From positions 1 to 34,092 of the forward strand of contig JAGLCS010000057.1 of NCBI GenBank assembly GCA_023146115.1: a DNA stretch of 34,092 bases. The letters run 5' to 3'. This stretch comes from Abyssibacter sp. (lineage in GTDB: Bacteria > Pseudomonadota > Gammaproteobacteria > Nevskiales > OUC007). The notes under the pieces are model-generated. The model saw only the letters and a program-made list of their open reading frames with translations. It was not told the DNA's origin and did no database searches. Positions within the stretch are counted from its first letter, which is position 1, and every line of letters begins with the position of its first letter. Shown here piece by piece: positions 7,582 through 16,207 of this stretch. The position numbers were made by a program, and so were the translations under genes.

Positions 7582-7995
7582 ATGCAACCAAGAATGAGCA
7601 TGGTCACCCTGGGCGTCAGCGACCTCGCGCGCTCCATCGCGTTCTATGGACAAGGCCTGGGCTTTCCGAGAATGGAATCGCCACCCGAGGTGGCCTTCTT
7701 TACGCTCAACGGCACCTGGCTTGGATTATTTGGTCGTGAATCCCTGGCCGACGATGCCCAGGTCCCCAGCGGGGGTTCGGGGTTTCCAGGCTTTTCGATT
7801 TCGCACAATGTGCCATCCGTAGCCGAGGTGGACGCAGTGTTCGGGCAGGCGCTTGCTGCCGGCGCGACGCCCACCAAGCACCCGCAAACCGTGTTCTGGG
7901 GCGGCTACTGCGGTTACTTCAAGGACCCGGACGGTTTTTTATGGGAGATCGCCCACAACCCGATGTTCTGGGTCGGCCCCGAAGACTCGCAATGA
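7582..7995 (+). CDS. VOC-family (glyoxalase/bleomycin-resistance-like) protein
   Basis: A 137-residue protein with two beta-alpha-beta-beta-beta modules. The first reads VTLGVSDLARSIAFYGQGLGF. The second ends in GYFKDPDGFLWEIAHNP, whose glutamate is the usual C-terminal metal ligand of the vicinal oxygen chelate fold. The first-module ligand position is not a clear histidine, so enzymatic activity is uncertain. Members include glyoxalases, extradiol dioxygenases and antibiotic-binding proteins. It is soluble and cytoplasmic. GAGAAG upstream supports the ATG. Its stop overlaps the start of the next gene as ATGA, indicating translational coupling. Co-transcription with marR suggests a role in handling a small toxic compound (inference). 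Confidence 0.88.
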   Translation: MQPRMSMVTLGVSDLARSIAFYGQGLGFPRMESPPEVAFFTLNGTWLGLFGRESLADDAQVPSGGSGFPGFSISHNVPSVAEVDAVFGQALAAGATPTKHPQTVFWGGYCGYFKDPDGFLWEIAHNPMFWVGPEDSQ

Positions 7996-9830
7996 CCCCC
8001 GTGCCAGCAGACAGTCGCTACGTCCCGTCTACGCAGATCCGGATCGGGATTGTCGCGACATTCACGCTGCAGTTCCTGCTGCTGTACCACCTGAACGTGA
8101 CCTGGAGTGATGCGCCCAGCCGCTGGCTGGTCGCGAGCTACACGGTGGTCACGGCAATGCCGATCTGGCTGGCCATCACGGTATCCGATGCGCGTCGATG
8201 GGCAGCCTGGGTCGTGGCCCTGACAACCACGGCGCTATTGGCGGCACTGGGCTGGTTTGCCGGAGGACGCTGCGCCCCTGCGCTGGACGTGGAGTGCGGC
8301 CCGGTGCTCGCGCCCTATGTGCTGCTACTTTCGCCGGCGCTTCTGGTCGCGGGCGTGTTCGTCCGCAGCGCGTTGGTCTGCGGGTCGGGGTGGCGAAGCT
8401 GGCCCGACTATCACGTGCTTTATCGCGAGGCTTGGCAAGTCGGTCTTGCCCTGGTCCACGCGGCTCTGGTCACGGGTTTGGCCTGGCTGTTGCTCGCAAT
8501 CAGCGGCCAGCTGTTCCACCTGCTCGGAATCGACGTAGTGCGCGCTCTGCTGGGCGACGAACGCTTCGTCTACGGCTTTACCGGGTTTGCGTTGGGCATG
8601 GGCGTCGCGGTCTGGCTGTCCCTGGTCCGCGCGGTGGAATCCGTGCGTCAGATCATCCTCGGCATGGCGCATTTGCTGATGCCGCTCGCCTCGGTCATCG
8701 TCATTGGTTTCACGCTCGCGGTGCTGATCACCGGCCCTGCCAATCTGTTCGAAGCCTATGAAGCAAGCTGGTGGATGCTTGGCATCGCAACGGTTGTCAT
8801 CGTGCTTTACAACGGCGTGTTTCAGGATGGCGAGACTGCGCCCCTCTCGCGCGGCTGGTCGCAGGTGGAGTTCTGGATTCGCCACGGCGCGGTCAGCGCG
8901 TTGGTGCCGATCCTGGGACTGGTCGCCTACGGTCTGGGTTCGCGGGTGCTGGCCTACGGCTGGACGGTTCCCCGGGTGTACGGCGCGGTGTTCGCGCTGT
9001 TCATCGCGTTGTACGTTATCGGTTATCTGACCGCGCTGCTCTGCCGTCGCATTCAGGCGGGCGTGCAGCTCACCAACCGACTGCTGGCCGTTGGATTTGT
9101 GGTGATCGTGGTCGTCCTGCTATCCCCGCTGATGACCCCCTCCGGCATTGCCGCGAATAGCCAGCTCTCGCGACTGGAGTCCGGCGCCACCCAGCTGGAT
9201 GATGTCGACTTTCACTACTTGCGGCACCGATCGGGCATGGCCGGCTACCGAGCCTGGGAATCCCTGGGAAACGACCCACGCGTTCGCCAGAACGAAGCAC
9301 TACTCGCCCGATGGCAACATCCGACGCGCCGCCCGTTGCAAACGAGTGCCGCTTCGGACCACGAACTTGCGTCGCTTTACTCGACCTGGGTCGGCGAGGT
9401 TCAGCCGCCACAAGGCTTGTTGGAATCACAGGTTTTCCGTCAGGCAGCGGCGCGCTGCGTCGAGCAAAACTGCTGGTTACGCCCGGCGACGATTCCATCC
9501 TCGCCGCCGACCGAAATCTGGATTCTGCTGAGACACGACGATGCTAACGAGTCTGAGCGAGCGTTGGTCAGAGGCGAGATCTTTCAGCGCGCGCTCGCGC
9601 AGGACCGAACCTGGCAGCGCGCTGGCCACGTCAGTTCAACGGGGCCGATACCGTATGACGCGCTGCTAACCGCTGTTGAGCACCCAGCTGCCACGACGGT
9701 CCCGAAGAATTGGCCAGATCTGATGCTTGGAGGTCTGCGGCTGGAGACCGAGCCGTACCGGCCACCCAGCGGCAGGGGCGGCGATCACGATCCAGCCGCG
9801 TCAACGCCTGCCGCGGACCCTCAGCGGTAA
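7992..9830 (+). CDS. DUF4153-type polytopic membrane protein
   Basis: About 612 residues. Roughly the first 390 contain many hydrophobic helices, starting with IGIVATFTLQFLLLYHL and ending near AVGFVVIVVVLLSPLMTPSG. The region GATQ onward (about 210 residues) is hydrophilic and probably soluble. The block LVYGFTGFALGMGVAVWLSLVRAV and the segment WSQVEFWIRHGAVSALVPILGLVAYGLGSRVLAYGWT are characteristic of the DUF4153 family, whose function is not established. The frame is open from 7941, but ATG 7992 overlaps the VOC stop as ATGA and is preferred. The 3' end overlaps the end of the sulfotransferase gene on the opposite strand by ten bases. Confidence 0.85.
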   Translation: MTPVPADSRYVPSTQIRIGIVATFTLQFLLLYHLNVTWSDAPSRWLVASYTVVTAMPIWLAITVSDARRWAAWVVALTTTALLAALGWFAGGRCAPALDVECGPVLAPYVLLLSPALLVAGVFVRSALVCGSGWRSWPDYHVLYREAWQVGLALVHAALVTGLAWLLLAISGQLFHLLGIDVVRALLGDERFVYGFTGFALGMGVAVWLSLVRAVESVRQIILGMAHLLMPLASVIVIGFTLAVLITGPANLFEAYEASWWMLGIATVVIVLYNGVFQDGETAPLSRGWSQVEFWIRHGAVSALVPILGLVAYGLGSRVLAYGWTVPRVYGAVFALFIALYVIGYLTALLCRRIQAGVQLTNRLLAVGFVVIVVVLLSPLMTPSGIAANSQLSRLESGATQLDDVDFHYLRHRSGMAGYRAWESLGNDPRVRQNEALLARWQHPTRRPLQTSAASDHELASLYSTWVGEVQPPQGLLESQVFRQAAARCVEQNCWLRPATIPSSPPTEIWILLRHDDANESERALVRGEIFQRALAQDRTWQRAGHVSSTGPIPYDALLTAVEHPAATTVPKNWPDLMLGGLRLETEPYRPPSGRGGDHDPAASTPAADPQR

Positions 9831-10741
9831 CCAAACGCCCGCGCCTGCTCCATCACGTCGCCAACAAAACCGGGCAAGTCATCCCGCCACGGCAAGGGCC
9901 CATCCAACATCTGCGGCTTGGATTGCTGCGGCCTGAAGACCGGGTTTTCCAGAAATTTGGGGTCGGAGCCGTAGGGTGCAGATGGCGGACCGAGGCGGGC
10001 GAAGATCGAGCGCTCAGGATGCAGCATGGCCTCGATGGCCTCGGCATCAGCGCGCATGCCCGCCCAGGTGGCGATCTCGGCCAGATAGCGCTCCGGGTCG
10101 GCCAGCACGTCTTCCCCACGTACGCGCATCACCTGTTCGCTCGGCACGTCGTCCAGCGCCCGCAGGATGTTCTGATGAATCTGCAGCCACGCCAGTTGCG
10201 GGTCGAAGGTCGGGGGCGTTGTCGAAAAATCCTTCAGATCGTTGGCGACGGTGTCCTCGCGGTGACCGATCATGTTCACCAGCGAACTGCACTGCCCACG
10301 CGGATGCCGGACCAGGTGCAGAAACTTCGCGTGAGGCGCCGTCTCGCGTAACCGACGTAGAAACAACGGCCGCCACACCGTGGCGATGCTCTTCTCCACC
10401 AGAACCTGCGGCGCCACCTTGCGCGCGATGGTGCGAAACATCTCGCCCGTGCCCATGTGGCGGCGCTGTGCCAGCCAAGCCTTGGCCTGATCCACGGTGG
10501 CATCGGTCTGATCGCCGAAATAAAGCTGCGCCACAGACCGCAGCAAGCCATCCTGCAGATTGCCGGGCGTGAGTGCGAAGAACTTGAGCACCTGATCCAT
10601 CTCATCGGCCATGAACAGCTGCAGTTCCGGCAGGCCGGCCGACTGCGGATGGGCACCCAGCATGGCGGAGATCAGCGACGAGAAGGATCGCGGTGGCGAC
10701 AACACCACCAGTGGCGCCGGGTAGTCGGTGAGATCAGGCAT
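9821..10741 (-). CDS. Sulfotransferase-family protein (PAPS-dependent)
   Basis: About 306 residues. The 5'-phosphosulfate-binding loop is visible near the N-terminus as VVLSPPRSFSS (residues about 12-22), and the 3'-phosphate-binding region as LHLVRHPRGQCSSLVN (about 141-156). VEKS at about 115-118 supplies a conserved lysine. The family moves sulfate from PAPS to a hydroxyl or amine of a small molecule, carbohydrate or peptide. No signal peptide is present, so it acts in the cytoplasm. The open frame extends upstream to 10873, but the ATG at 10741 overlaps the end of the propeller gene by eight bases and begins just before the PAPS loop, so it is preferred. As the last gene of the export operon it may modify the exported compound (inference). 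Confidence 0.85.
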   Translation of the reverse strand: MPDLTDYPAPLVVLSPPRSFSSLISAMLGAHPQSAGLPELQLFMADEMDQVLKFFALTPGNLQDGLLRSVAQLYFGDQTDATVDQAKAWLAQRRHMGTGEMFRTIARKVAPQVLVEKSIATVWRPLFLRRLRETAPHAKFLHLVRHPRGQCSSLVNMIGHREDTVANDLKDFSTTPPTFDPQLAWLQIHQNILRALDDVPSEQVMRVRGEDVLADPERYLAEIATWAGMRADAEAIEAMLHPERSIFARLGPPSAPYGSDPKFLENPVFRPQQSKPQMLDGPLPWRDDLPGFVGDVMEQARAFGYR

Positions 10742-12314
10742 GCTCGGACCCCGGCGGGTTCGCACCGCGCCAGATCTCGCAGCCGCCGCGTGGGTTGTGA
10801 ACATACTCCCACTTGCCGTTGCGCTTGATCGCCCGGTCCGGCGCCAGCACGTTCGAGGTGGCGATGAAGACACCGTAAGGCGTCGACAGAATCTGGCGAA
10901 TGCCCCAGTTGCACTCGTTATCGAACCCGTTGCGGGTCATGCAGTCCCAGTGAATGCCATCCGCTGTGGACCACACATCACAGCCACCCATGTTGTTGAC
11001 GAACCAGTCCACGCCCATCTTGGCGATGCGCCGCTGTCCCTCTTCGCCCCATTTATGAATCGGGCAGTACGGCAGTAGCTGCGCCCAGCTGAAGGTGCCG
11101 ACATATAGGCGGCCGGCGTGCACACCCATGCGCCACACATAGCCGTTGAAAAACTTGTTGAAACCTGGCCGGAAGCCGGACAGCGGATACCGCGCGCCCT
11201 GCGGCGTGATCCTCGATTCTCCGACGATCAGCTCCCAGGAATCATCCGGATGAATGCGGATGACCTCGGCCGCCGCAGGCCCCACGTTCAGCTTGCGGTG
11301 ATAGCCGCCGTTGACGATGCCGGAACCGACATAAAGTGCGCCCTTGAACTCGCAAAGACTCACTGCGACCTCATTCAGCGGTCCACGACCGGCGCCATGC
11401 GAGATGACACGCTTCCAGTCATAAGGCGGATCACCGCGGGCGCTGGTCTTCCAGATCTCAAAGCCATTCCGGGCGTTTACCGTGCCGGCGTAGAGATGGT
11501 TGTTGAACGCCGCCATCTCGAACACGGTGAGGTTTGCCGGATCGCCAAAGCCCTGGCTCGACACCGCGCGCCAACCCGTGCGCGGATCCGCGGTCTCGAA
11601 GATAGCGGGCCGGCCACCGACGCACTCCTGGGACTGCCGATCGCCGGTGGTTGAGCCGGTCGGTGAGGTGTAGAGCCGACCGTTGAAGACCTGCATGGTG
11701 CGGAACGAGCGGACCTGATCGCCCCAGTTCGGACCGGGCAGTTCTTCGAAATGAATGCCGTCTTCGGTGCGCATGACGGTCGGCCGAGGCGCCTTGCGCG
11801 GCGCCCAGGTGGCGATGTAGAGCACAGGCTCGTCGTCGCTCGTGCCCTGAAACACCGCCATGCCGCGGTAACCGATAAACCGCGGCACATCGCTGCCGTC
11901 GTCCCCTTTCACCCAGGGGGCACGGTAGGCGCAAATCCAGCCCTCGTCCGAGGCCGGATCATAGGACCAGATTTCCGCCCGGCGATCGAGATCGTAGATG
12001 TCCTTGGGCGGCGTCACCGGCCAGGGATCCAACGGCGGCAACGGATCGTTGTGGGCGAGCATCTGGAACGTCGCCCGCGTCGTACCAACGTACAGCCTGC
12101 CCTTGAACCAGGCCATGCTGTGCGGATAGTTGTTGTAGCCATCGCCGAAGCCGTTCTCGGAGACGAGCTTGAAGTGCTCGCCGCCCAGGGCATGGGGCTC
12201 CGGCTCGTCCAGAGACAATGCCTCGGCCCCCGGCGGCCATACCGGCGTCGGGATGATCAGGTCGGGATCGACGTCAGCGTCGGCGTCGACTTTGTTTCTG
12301 GCTAGGGAATCCAA
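10734..12314 (-). CDS. Seven-bladed beta-propeller-like protein, function unknown
   Basis: A 526-residue protein with no recognisable signal peptide or membrane helix. Seven copies of an LYVGT-like strand occur near residues 74, 165, 214, 274, 327, 403 and 482. Most are followed by an xIW or xVW strand, and often by a G-x-x-W turn (for example GFEIWKT, GCDVWST, GCEIWRG). The regular count suggests a seven-bladed propeller. I do not recognise a named family. Propellers act as enzymes or as binding scaffolds; neither can be chosen here. The start is a TTG that overlaps the end of the HlyD-fusion gene by 13 bases, with GAGG about seven bases upstream. No ATG occurs in frame before residue 67. 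Tight overlap on both sides indicates that it belongs to the same operon as the HlyD fusion and the sulfotransferase. Confidence 0.75.
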   Translation of the reverse strand: MDSLARNKVDADADVDPDLIIPTPVWPPGAEALSLDEPEPHALGGEHFKLVSENGFGDGYNNYPHSMAWFKGRLYVGTTRATFQMLAHNDPLPPLDPWPVTPPKDIYDLDRRAEIWSYDPASDEGWICAYRAPWVKGDDGSDVPRFIGYRGMAVFQGTSDDEPVLYIATWAPRKAPRPTVMRTEDGIHFEELPGPNWGDQVRSFRTMQVFNGRLYTSPTGSTTGDRQSQECVGGRPAIFETADPRTGWRAVSSQGFGDPANLTVFEMAAFNNHLYAGTVNARNGFEIWKTSARGDPPYDWKRVISHGAGRGPLNEVAVSLCEFKGALYVGSGIVNGGYHRKLNVGPAAAEVIRIHPDDSWELIVGESRITPQGARYPLSGFRPGFNKFFNGYVWRMGVHAGRLYVGTFSWAQLLPYCPIHKWGEEGQRRIAKMGVDWFVNNMGGCDVWSTADGIHWDCMTRNGFDNECNWGIRQILSTPYGVFIATSNVLAPDRAIKRNGKWEYVHNPRGGCEIWRGANPPGSEHA

Positions 12315-14653
12315 CTCCAGACCTCGATCATGAAGAAGCGGGCCAAGCCACGGGTGAAGGCCAGTCCTGCTGGTTGCGTGTCGCCTTCGACCTTCGCGTG
12401 TCCGGTCATTTCAGGCCGGAGCCGACCGTCGGCATTCTCGATTTCCATCTGCACGCGCACGACGCGACCGTATTCGCTGACTTCCGCGTTGGGTGCGATG
12501 CCGGCCACCGTGCCAACAAAGCTCACGCCAGGATACGCCCAGGCCTTGGCGGACGCCGGCGCGCCAACCTCGACGTCGCCGATATCGTTCTGGGGGATTT
12601 TGATCTCTGCCAGAACCTTTCCGGTTTCCTCGACGCTGAGCAGCAGGTCGCCACGAGCCAGATAGGCACCCTGGGCGAAGCGTAGATCTTCCGAGACGAC
12701 ACGACCGGCGCGAGGCGCCTTGATGTCGGTGTACTCGAGCTGTTGCCGCGCGTAGGCCAGTGTCGCCTTCTCGGCAGATATCGATGCCTTGAGCGCCGTG
12801 ATCTCCTCATCGGACGAGCCGGCCCGGACGACATCCAGCGAGTTCTTCGCCTCGGCAAGGCGTTCGCGGTCCAGATCCGCCTGCGCCTGCGCCTGATTCG
12901 CCACCTGACCGGTCGCCGCGCCGCGCTGGTAGGCGGAGTCCAACCGCTCCGCTTCCCGTTTGCTGGAATCGTATCGCCGCTGCGCCGTGATCACGCGTTG
13001 TTCTGCCAGCGCGATCTCCTCGGGCTCGGCGCCGCGCTCGGCCAAGGCCAGTTCAGCCTGGAGGCGGGCCAGGCGAGCTTCGCTGGTAGCCACCCGGGCG
13101 CGCTCCTCGTCGTCGGATAACCGCGCGAGCAATTGGCCCGGCTCCACCCGCTGCCCTTCCTGCACCAGCACCTCTCGCACCTCCCCGGCGATCAGCGCCC
13201 GAACGTCCGAACGCTCATTGGGCAGGATCTTGAAATCCCCGGTTGGCTCATAGGTGTACGGAATCAGCGCGAGCAGTAGCAGCACGGCGATACCGATACC
13301 CCACTTGATCACGGTGGTGCCGCGCTTCTTGCGACGTCTCGCGGCCAACTCCGGATTTCTCGCTTCCATTTCTTGCGCCAATTTATTGCGCGCCCGTGTT
13401 CGTTTCATTGGATTCCACATGGCAACCCCGCAAAGGACGAGGAACAAGACAACACCCAGGCCGGCCCACTCGCGTTCGAGCCACACACCAACCAGGTGGA
13501 ACAACACCCACGCGACGACCCCCATCCAGGCGACGACAGCCAAGGCGTACAGACGAATGACCGGCGTGGATACGCCCGTCGGTTTCAGACGGCGCCAGAT
13601 TCGGCCCCGGCCCAAAATGGAAGCGACCGCGACATCGCGCAGATCTGGTGTGTCCAGCCGCGTGGCCAGTAACTGATAGCCCTCATGCCGCGACATGGGA
13701 TTGAGCCGCAGCAGAAACACCCACCCTGACAGCACGGCGACGCCGGCATAGAGCAAGGGTAGATGGGATGCGGACTGGCGGCTGACAAACCAGCCCAGCG
13801 TTGCCAGCACCAGCAGCGAAAGCATGGCCACCAGCGACGACCCGAGCACGGCCATGCGATCGGTTGTCGCGAAACGTTGGTCGTGATTCGCGATCACCGG
13901 CGACACATCCGCGTAAAAGCGAGGTATCACCCGCAACATAAAGGTGATGCCAAACGCCGGCAGATTGCCAACCCGGCGCAGATACTCGGCAGCGCGAGCA
14001 ATCTGCCCCAGCAGATTCACCGAGAAAAAACCCAGCGCCGCGATCTGGATGATGGCCCAGGGCCCGACCAACCGTTGCAGGTCCACCCAGACCCCCACCC
14101 GATTGTTGTAGACACCGAGCCCCAGGCAAAACAGCACCACGCCCAGCGCAGCCATGCGCCAGCGGGCGTGCATCGGCCAGTTCAGTAGCCGGCCGGCCCA
14201 CAGCAACCAGCGCGTGGGCAGGTGAATGGCGATGTCCGGTGTGCGGGCTTCGCGCAGGGCATGCTGACGCGCCAGTCGGGACTTGGCCAATGGCTCCGCT
14301 TCGCGATTCGCCCGCTCGGCATTCCATTCGCCCGGCGTCGCTTCGGCGAGGTCGGAATCATTGGCCGCGGTTTGCCATGCAGCCGTCTCGGCTTCGAGCA
14401 GCCCCGCACGGTCCAACTCGCTCAGAAACCGCTTGGCCGCTGCGATATCGGTATCCGTACCCTGCGCCCTGGCCACCTCCACGGCCTCGGCCAGCGAACG
14501 CGTCCCGTCAAACAGCGACGCCAGGCGAAACTCGGTTTCGTCGAAGCGATAGACCCGACCGTCATCCTGGCTCGTAAGCAGGATGATCTCGGCATAGCGC
14601 GTGGAAATACGCGACTGACGCCGATAGACCAGTTGTGGGTGGGCCGAACTCAT
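12302..14653 (-). CDS. PqqD-like / inactive M50 (site-2-protease-like) / HlyD membrane-fusion protein
   Basis: A 783-residue fusion. Residues about 10-95 resemble PqqD/RRE winged-helix domains (SRISTRYAEIILL, YRFDETEF, LASLFDG). About 150-420 is a polytopic membrane region like the M50 domains found in peptidase-HlyD fusions, including VIPRFYADVSPVI and LRLNPMSRHEGYQLL. The catalytic HExxH is replaced by NLLGQ at 213-217, and the third zinc ligand Asp of the NPLLRxDGY motif is Glu324, so proteolysis is unlikely. About 450-465 is another membrane helix. The rest is a periplasmic adaptor with a lipoyl-like half (LIAGEVREVLVQEGQRVEPGQ), a long alpha-hairpin (about 515-640), the second lipoyl half (IKAPRAGRVVSE) and beta-barrel. 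It starts 4 bases after the TolC-like gene ends. No ABC ATPase lies nearby. Confidence 0.8.
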   Translation of the reverse strand: MSSAHPQLVYRRQSRISTRYAEIILLTSQDDGRVYRFDETEFRLASLFDGTRSLAEAVEVARAQGTDTDIAAAKRFLSELDRAGLLEAETAAWQTAANDSDLAEATPGEWNAERANREAEPLAKSRLARQHALREARTPDIAIHLPTRWLLWAGRLLNWPMHARWRMAALGVVLFCLGLGVYNNRVGVWVDLQRLVGPWAIIQIAALGFFSVNLLGQIARAAEYLRRVGNLPAFGITFMLRVIPRFYADVSPVIANHDQRFATTDRMAVLGSSLVAMLSLLVLATLGWFVSRQSASHLPLLYAGVAVLSGWVFLLRLNPMSRHEGYQLLATRLDTPDLRDVAVASILGRGRIWRRLKPTGVSTPVIRLYALAVVAWMGVVAWVLFHLVGVWLEREWAGLGVVLFLVLCGVAMWNPMKRTRARNKLAQEMEARNPELAARRRKKRGTTVIKWGIGIAVLLLLALIPYTYEPTGDFKILPNERSDVRALIAGEVREVLVQEGQRVEPGQLLARLSDDEERARVATSEARLARLQAELALAERGAEPEEIALAEQRVITAQRRYDSSKREAERLDSAYQRGAATGQVANQAQAQADLDRERLAEAKNSLDVVRAGSSDEEITALKASISAEKATLAYARQQLEYTDIKAPRAGRVVSEDLRFAQGAYLARGDLLLSVEETGKVLAEIKIPQNDIGDVEVGAPASAKAWAYPGVSFVGTVAGIAPNAEVSEYGRVVRVQMEIENADGRLRPEMTGHAKVEGDTQPAGLAFTRGLARFFMIEVWSWIP

Positions 14654-14657
14654 GACC

Positions 14658-16031
14658 TTAGTCGTCCAGCATCCGGTTCACGGACATCAGATCGGGCGTG
14701 CCCAGGGTTCCGGCCGCGGCCTTGAGCCGCAGGCTGTTGAGCAGATAACCGTGCACCGCGCGGGTGAGAGCCCGTTCGGCATCGAAACGCTCGCGCAGCG
14801 CCTGGACGAGATCGACTTCTGTCCTCGTGCCGGCAAAAACCCCGCCTTCGGTGGCTTCCACGGCGTCATAGGTGGCCGACCGGGCCGTGCGCAAGGCTGC
14901 GACCTGTTCGCGCCCGAGCAGCAAGGCGGAATGCGCGCTGGTCGCCTGGAATTCGGCCTGCCGCTGGGCACGGGCCTGGCGGGCCAGGGCCTGCTCATAG
15001 CGGGCGACAGCGGCCGTGGTTCGGGCGCGTGTGGCACCGCCGTCAAACACCGGCAGCCGCAGTTCCAGACCGATCAAATCCTCGGAATCCTCCCGCTCGC
15101 CGGATACGCCGCCCGAGTTGTCGATGTAGTCACGCTGGGCGATCAAATCCAAGGTCGGCAGTCTGGCGGCGCGTTCGATGTCCACCGCACGCGAGGCCAC
15201 CTCGGATTCCAGCCGTGTGGCCACCAGTAGCGGGTTGCTCTCCCGTGCCTGTTGTACCCAGGCTTCGCGATCCGTCGTCGACAGCTCGGGCAGATACCCG
15301 TAACTGCGGATGGCGGACAGCACCATGGTCGGTTCACCGGTGATTAGCGCCAGCTCCGCACGGCGGGTCAGCAGAGCCTGCTCCGCGCGCAAGACCCGCG
15401 CGCGGGCCAGCTCGCGCTGGGCATCCGCTTCGGAGCGACCCAACTCGGTGGCGATTTCCAGCTGTGCCTGCTCGCGCACCTGATCCGCACGGTCCGAGAT
15501 AGCGCGCAACTCCGCCTTGGCGAATTCGAGATCCTGCTCGGCGTCCAGCGCAGCGAAATACGCATCCGCCACGCGCAGCATCAGATCGACCTCGGCTGCG
15601 TTCAGGCGTGCGGCAGCAGCGGCCACCCGCAGCGACGCGGCGTCGCGCTGTCGCCAACGGTCCAGCCGGAGTATTGGCTGTCGAAGTTGGATGGAGTACC
15701 CGAAGGCTTCGAAATCATCGGATCGATCAATGTCCTGAAGCCCGAAATAATCACCGACCACCTCGCGATGATTCGCAGTCGCGCGCCCGGCCACGGTGAG
15801 CACCGGGTGGTAGCCCGCTCGCGCAAGGTCACCGTCGGCCAGCACCTCGGCGTAACGTGCCCGCGCTTCGGCCCAGGTCGGGTCCTGTTCCATGGCGTGG
15901 GCGAAGGCGTGGGTGAGCCCTTCTGCCTGAACGATGGGACTGACCAGAGCCAGCGCTGCGCCGAGCAGACCTGCCCGAAGTTCAGCCCAATAAATCCACT
16001 TCCCTGTCACGTGCTCCCCAGTGGCTTCCAA
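14658..16031 (-). CDS. TolC-family outer-membrane efflux/secretion channel
   Basis: About 457 residues, normal for TolC-like proteins. It has a signal peptide (AELRAGLLGAALALVSPIVQA) and two repeats of the family pattern: AFAHAMEQDPTWAEARARYAEVLADGDLARAGYHPVL near the start, and AWVQQARESNPLLVATRLESEVASRAVDIERAARLPTLDL in the middle. Each is followed by long helices and a strand segment (GYSIQLRQPIL, GLELRLPVFDGG). It forms the outer-membrane exit duct for the adaptor encoded directly downstream. The start is either TTG 16031 or GTG 16010 (GGGGAG three bases upstream); both retain the signal peptide. A possible small gene overlaps its 5' end. Confidence 0.9.
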   Translation of the reverse strand: MEATGEHVTGKWIYWAELRAGLLGAALALVSPIVQAEGLTHAFAHAMEQDPTWAEARARYAEVLADGDLARAGYHPVLTVAGRATANHREVVGDYFGLQDIDRSDDFEAFGYSIQLRQPILRLDRWRQRDAASLRVAAAAARLNAAEVDLMLRVADAYFAALDAEQDLEFAKAELRAISDRADQVREQAQLEIATELGRSEADAQRELARARVLRAEQALLTRRAELALITGEPTMVLSAIRSYGYLPELSTTDREAWVQQARESNPLLVATRLESEVASRAVDIERAARLPTLDLIAQRDYIDNSGGVSGEREDSEDLIGLELRLPVFDGGATRARTTAAVARYEQALARQARAQRQAEFQATSAHSALLLGREQVAALRTARSATYDAVEATEGGVFAGTRTEVDLVQALRERFDAERALTRAVHGYLLNSLRLKAAAGTLGTPDLMSVNRMLDD

Positions 16032-16197
16032 GACGGTTCCGGCAGTCTACCGACCCCGCAAAATCCACCACCATGGAGAGGTGACGCGCGGCCGTGTAGG
16101 AAATTTCCGGCAACCGCTGCGAATCCGCGCCGATTGTCGCTGTAACTGCGGGCAAGAGCGCTTCTTCGATGTACCGGTACGCCTTGCCTTGGGCCAT
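15982..16197 (-). CDS. Possible small protein upstream of the export operon, unknown
   Basis: A 71-codon frame starting 10 bases after the stop of the response-regulator gene and overlapping the 5' end of the TolC-like gene by about 50 bases. The N-terminal part (MAQGKAYRYIEEALLPAV) is amphipathic and the third codon positions in the non-overlapping part are mostly G or C, as in neighbouring real genes. There is no clear ribosome-binding site, no signal peptide, and I recognise no family. Translational coupling to the upstream stop is possible. It could equally be an accidental frame in a 176-base gap. Confidence 0.3.
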   Translation of the reverse strand: MAQGKAYRYIEEALLPAVTATIGADSQRLPEISYTAARHLSMVVDFAGSVDCRNRLGSHWGARDREVDLLG

Positions 16198-16207
16198 CTA
16201 TTGGGAA

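Noticed and set aside
9710-10351. 213-codon plus-strand frame after the DUF4153 gene
   Set aside because: It is antisense to the sulfotransferase, which has clear PAPS-binding motifs. Composition is shadow-like.
12302-14653. Annotation as an active M50 zinc metalloprotease
   Set aside because: The HExxH site reads NLLGQ and the third ligand is changed, so catalysis is not supported.
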